From assembly GCA_002490995.1 (NCBI GenBank), contig DKVC01000201.1, forward strand, positions 759-11,554: a stretch of DNA of 10,796 nucleotides. The letters are read 5' to 3'. A program made the position numbers and the translations under genes. The notes beneath the pieces are model-generated. The model saw only the letters and a program-made list of their open reading frames with translations, ran no database searches and was not told where the DNA came from. Below, piece by piece: positions 10,762-10,796 of this stretch; the stretch's first letter is position 1, and the number at the start of each line of letters is the position of its first letter. Source of the stretch: Lachnospiraceae bacterium UBA7188 (lineage in GTDB: Bacteria; Bacillota; Clostridia; Lachnospirales; Lachnospiraceae).

Positions 10762-10796
10762 ATGAAGAAATCAATAGTTGCCGTTCTTATAAGTCT
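10762..10796 (+). CDS. Partial gene, N-terminus of a possible secreted or membrane protein
   Basis: Only the first eleven full codons fall in the window: MKKSIVAVLIS. GAAAGGA nine bases before the ATG and the promoter at 10670-10698 support a real start. Two Lys followed by a hydrophobic run is the beginning of a signal peptide or first membrane helix; nothing else can be said. Confidence 0.65.
   Translation, partial: MKKSIVAVLIS

Noticed and set aside
1..10796. CRISPR array, tRNA or rRNA genes, insertion-sequence transposase, integrase
   Set aside because: No regular repeat-spacer pattern, no tRNA-like fold or rRNA sequence, and no recombinase motif was seen on either strand.

Overview
The window looks like part of an accessory (probably integrative/conjugative or plasmid-like) region from a Clostridia-class Firmicute, most likely Lachnospiraceae-like. 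The signs are strong AGGAGG-type ribosome sites before nearly every gene, sigma-A type promoters, and a run of short leftward genes whose recognisable members are single-stranded DNA-binding protein, YopX, YodL-domain protein, DUF6273 protein, AbrB-type and ribbon-helix-helix-type regulators and several XRE regulators. This mix is typical of cargo and maintenance modules of clostridial mobile elements. No integrase, relaxase, coupling protein or replication initiator lies in the window, so the element type is inferred. The rightmost ~1.3 kb, from about 9400, is rightward, has a sparser gene layout, and may be flanking or differently derived DNA.

Layout from right to left on the minus strand: a consensus promoter (TTGACA-N17-TATAAT, 9312-9340) fires leftward through a structured leader with a terminator (9170-9305). 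It leads into a small TTG-start gene, a two-TM membrane protein (8511-8948), two unknown proteins (8233-8448, 7620-8270), an AbrB-type regulator (7185-7430), an RHH-like protein (6716-7264) and two more unknowns (6001-6624, 5657-5947). Two paralogous rightward XRE repressor genes (4530-4832 and 5335-5637, about 62% identical) interrupt the leftward array. Each sits opposite a leftward gene across a duplicated divergent promoter region. The left XRE faces a double-OB-fold SSB-like gene (3704-4330), which is followed by a 38-residue gene, the YodL gene, an unknown and a DUF6273 gene. A second strong leftward promoter (TTTACA-N17-TATAAT, 1294-1322) and a second copy of the structured leader (1162-1287) precede yopX and a canonical ssb that overlap by 4 bases.

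The most notable signal is the pair of leader RNAs. Both start from near-consensus promoters, both place a first hairpin exactly 27 bases after the -10 box, both carry a CCUG-GNRA-CAGG hairpin, and both end in an intrinsic terminator 20-30 bases before the first ribosome site. Three more terminator-like hairpins sit directly before other leftward genes (3402-3433, 3646-3673, 8479-8504) with no room for a promoter. Together these suggest that gene expression here is controlled by attenuation or processive antitermination, possibly through the leader RNA itself.

On the right, a strong rightward promoter (9412-9441) drives an unknown 121-residue protein. It is followed by a membrane-anchored XRE regulator (10151-10492), a strong terminator enclosed in a 13-bp inverted repeat (10519-10670), and the start of a further gene cut by the window edge.
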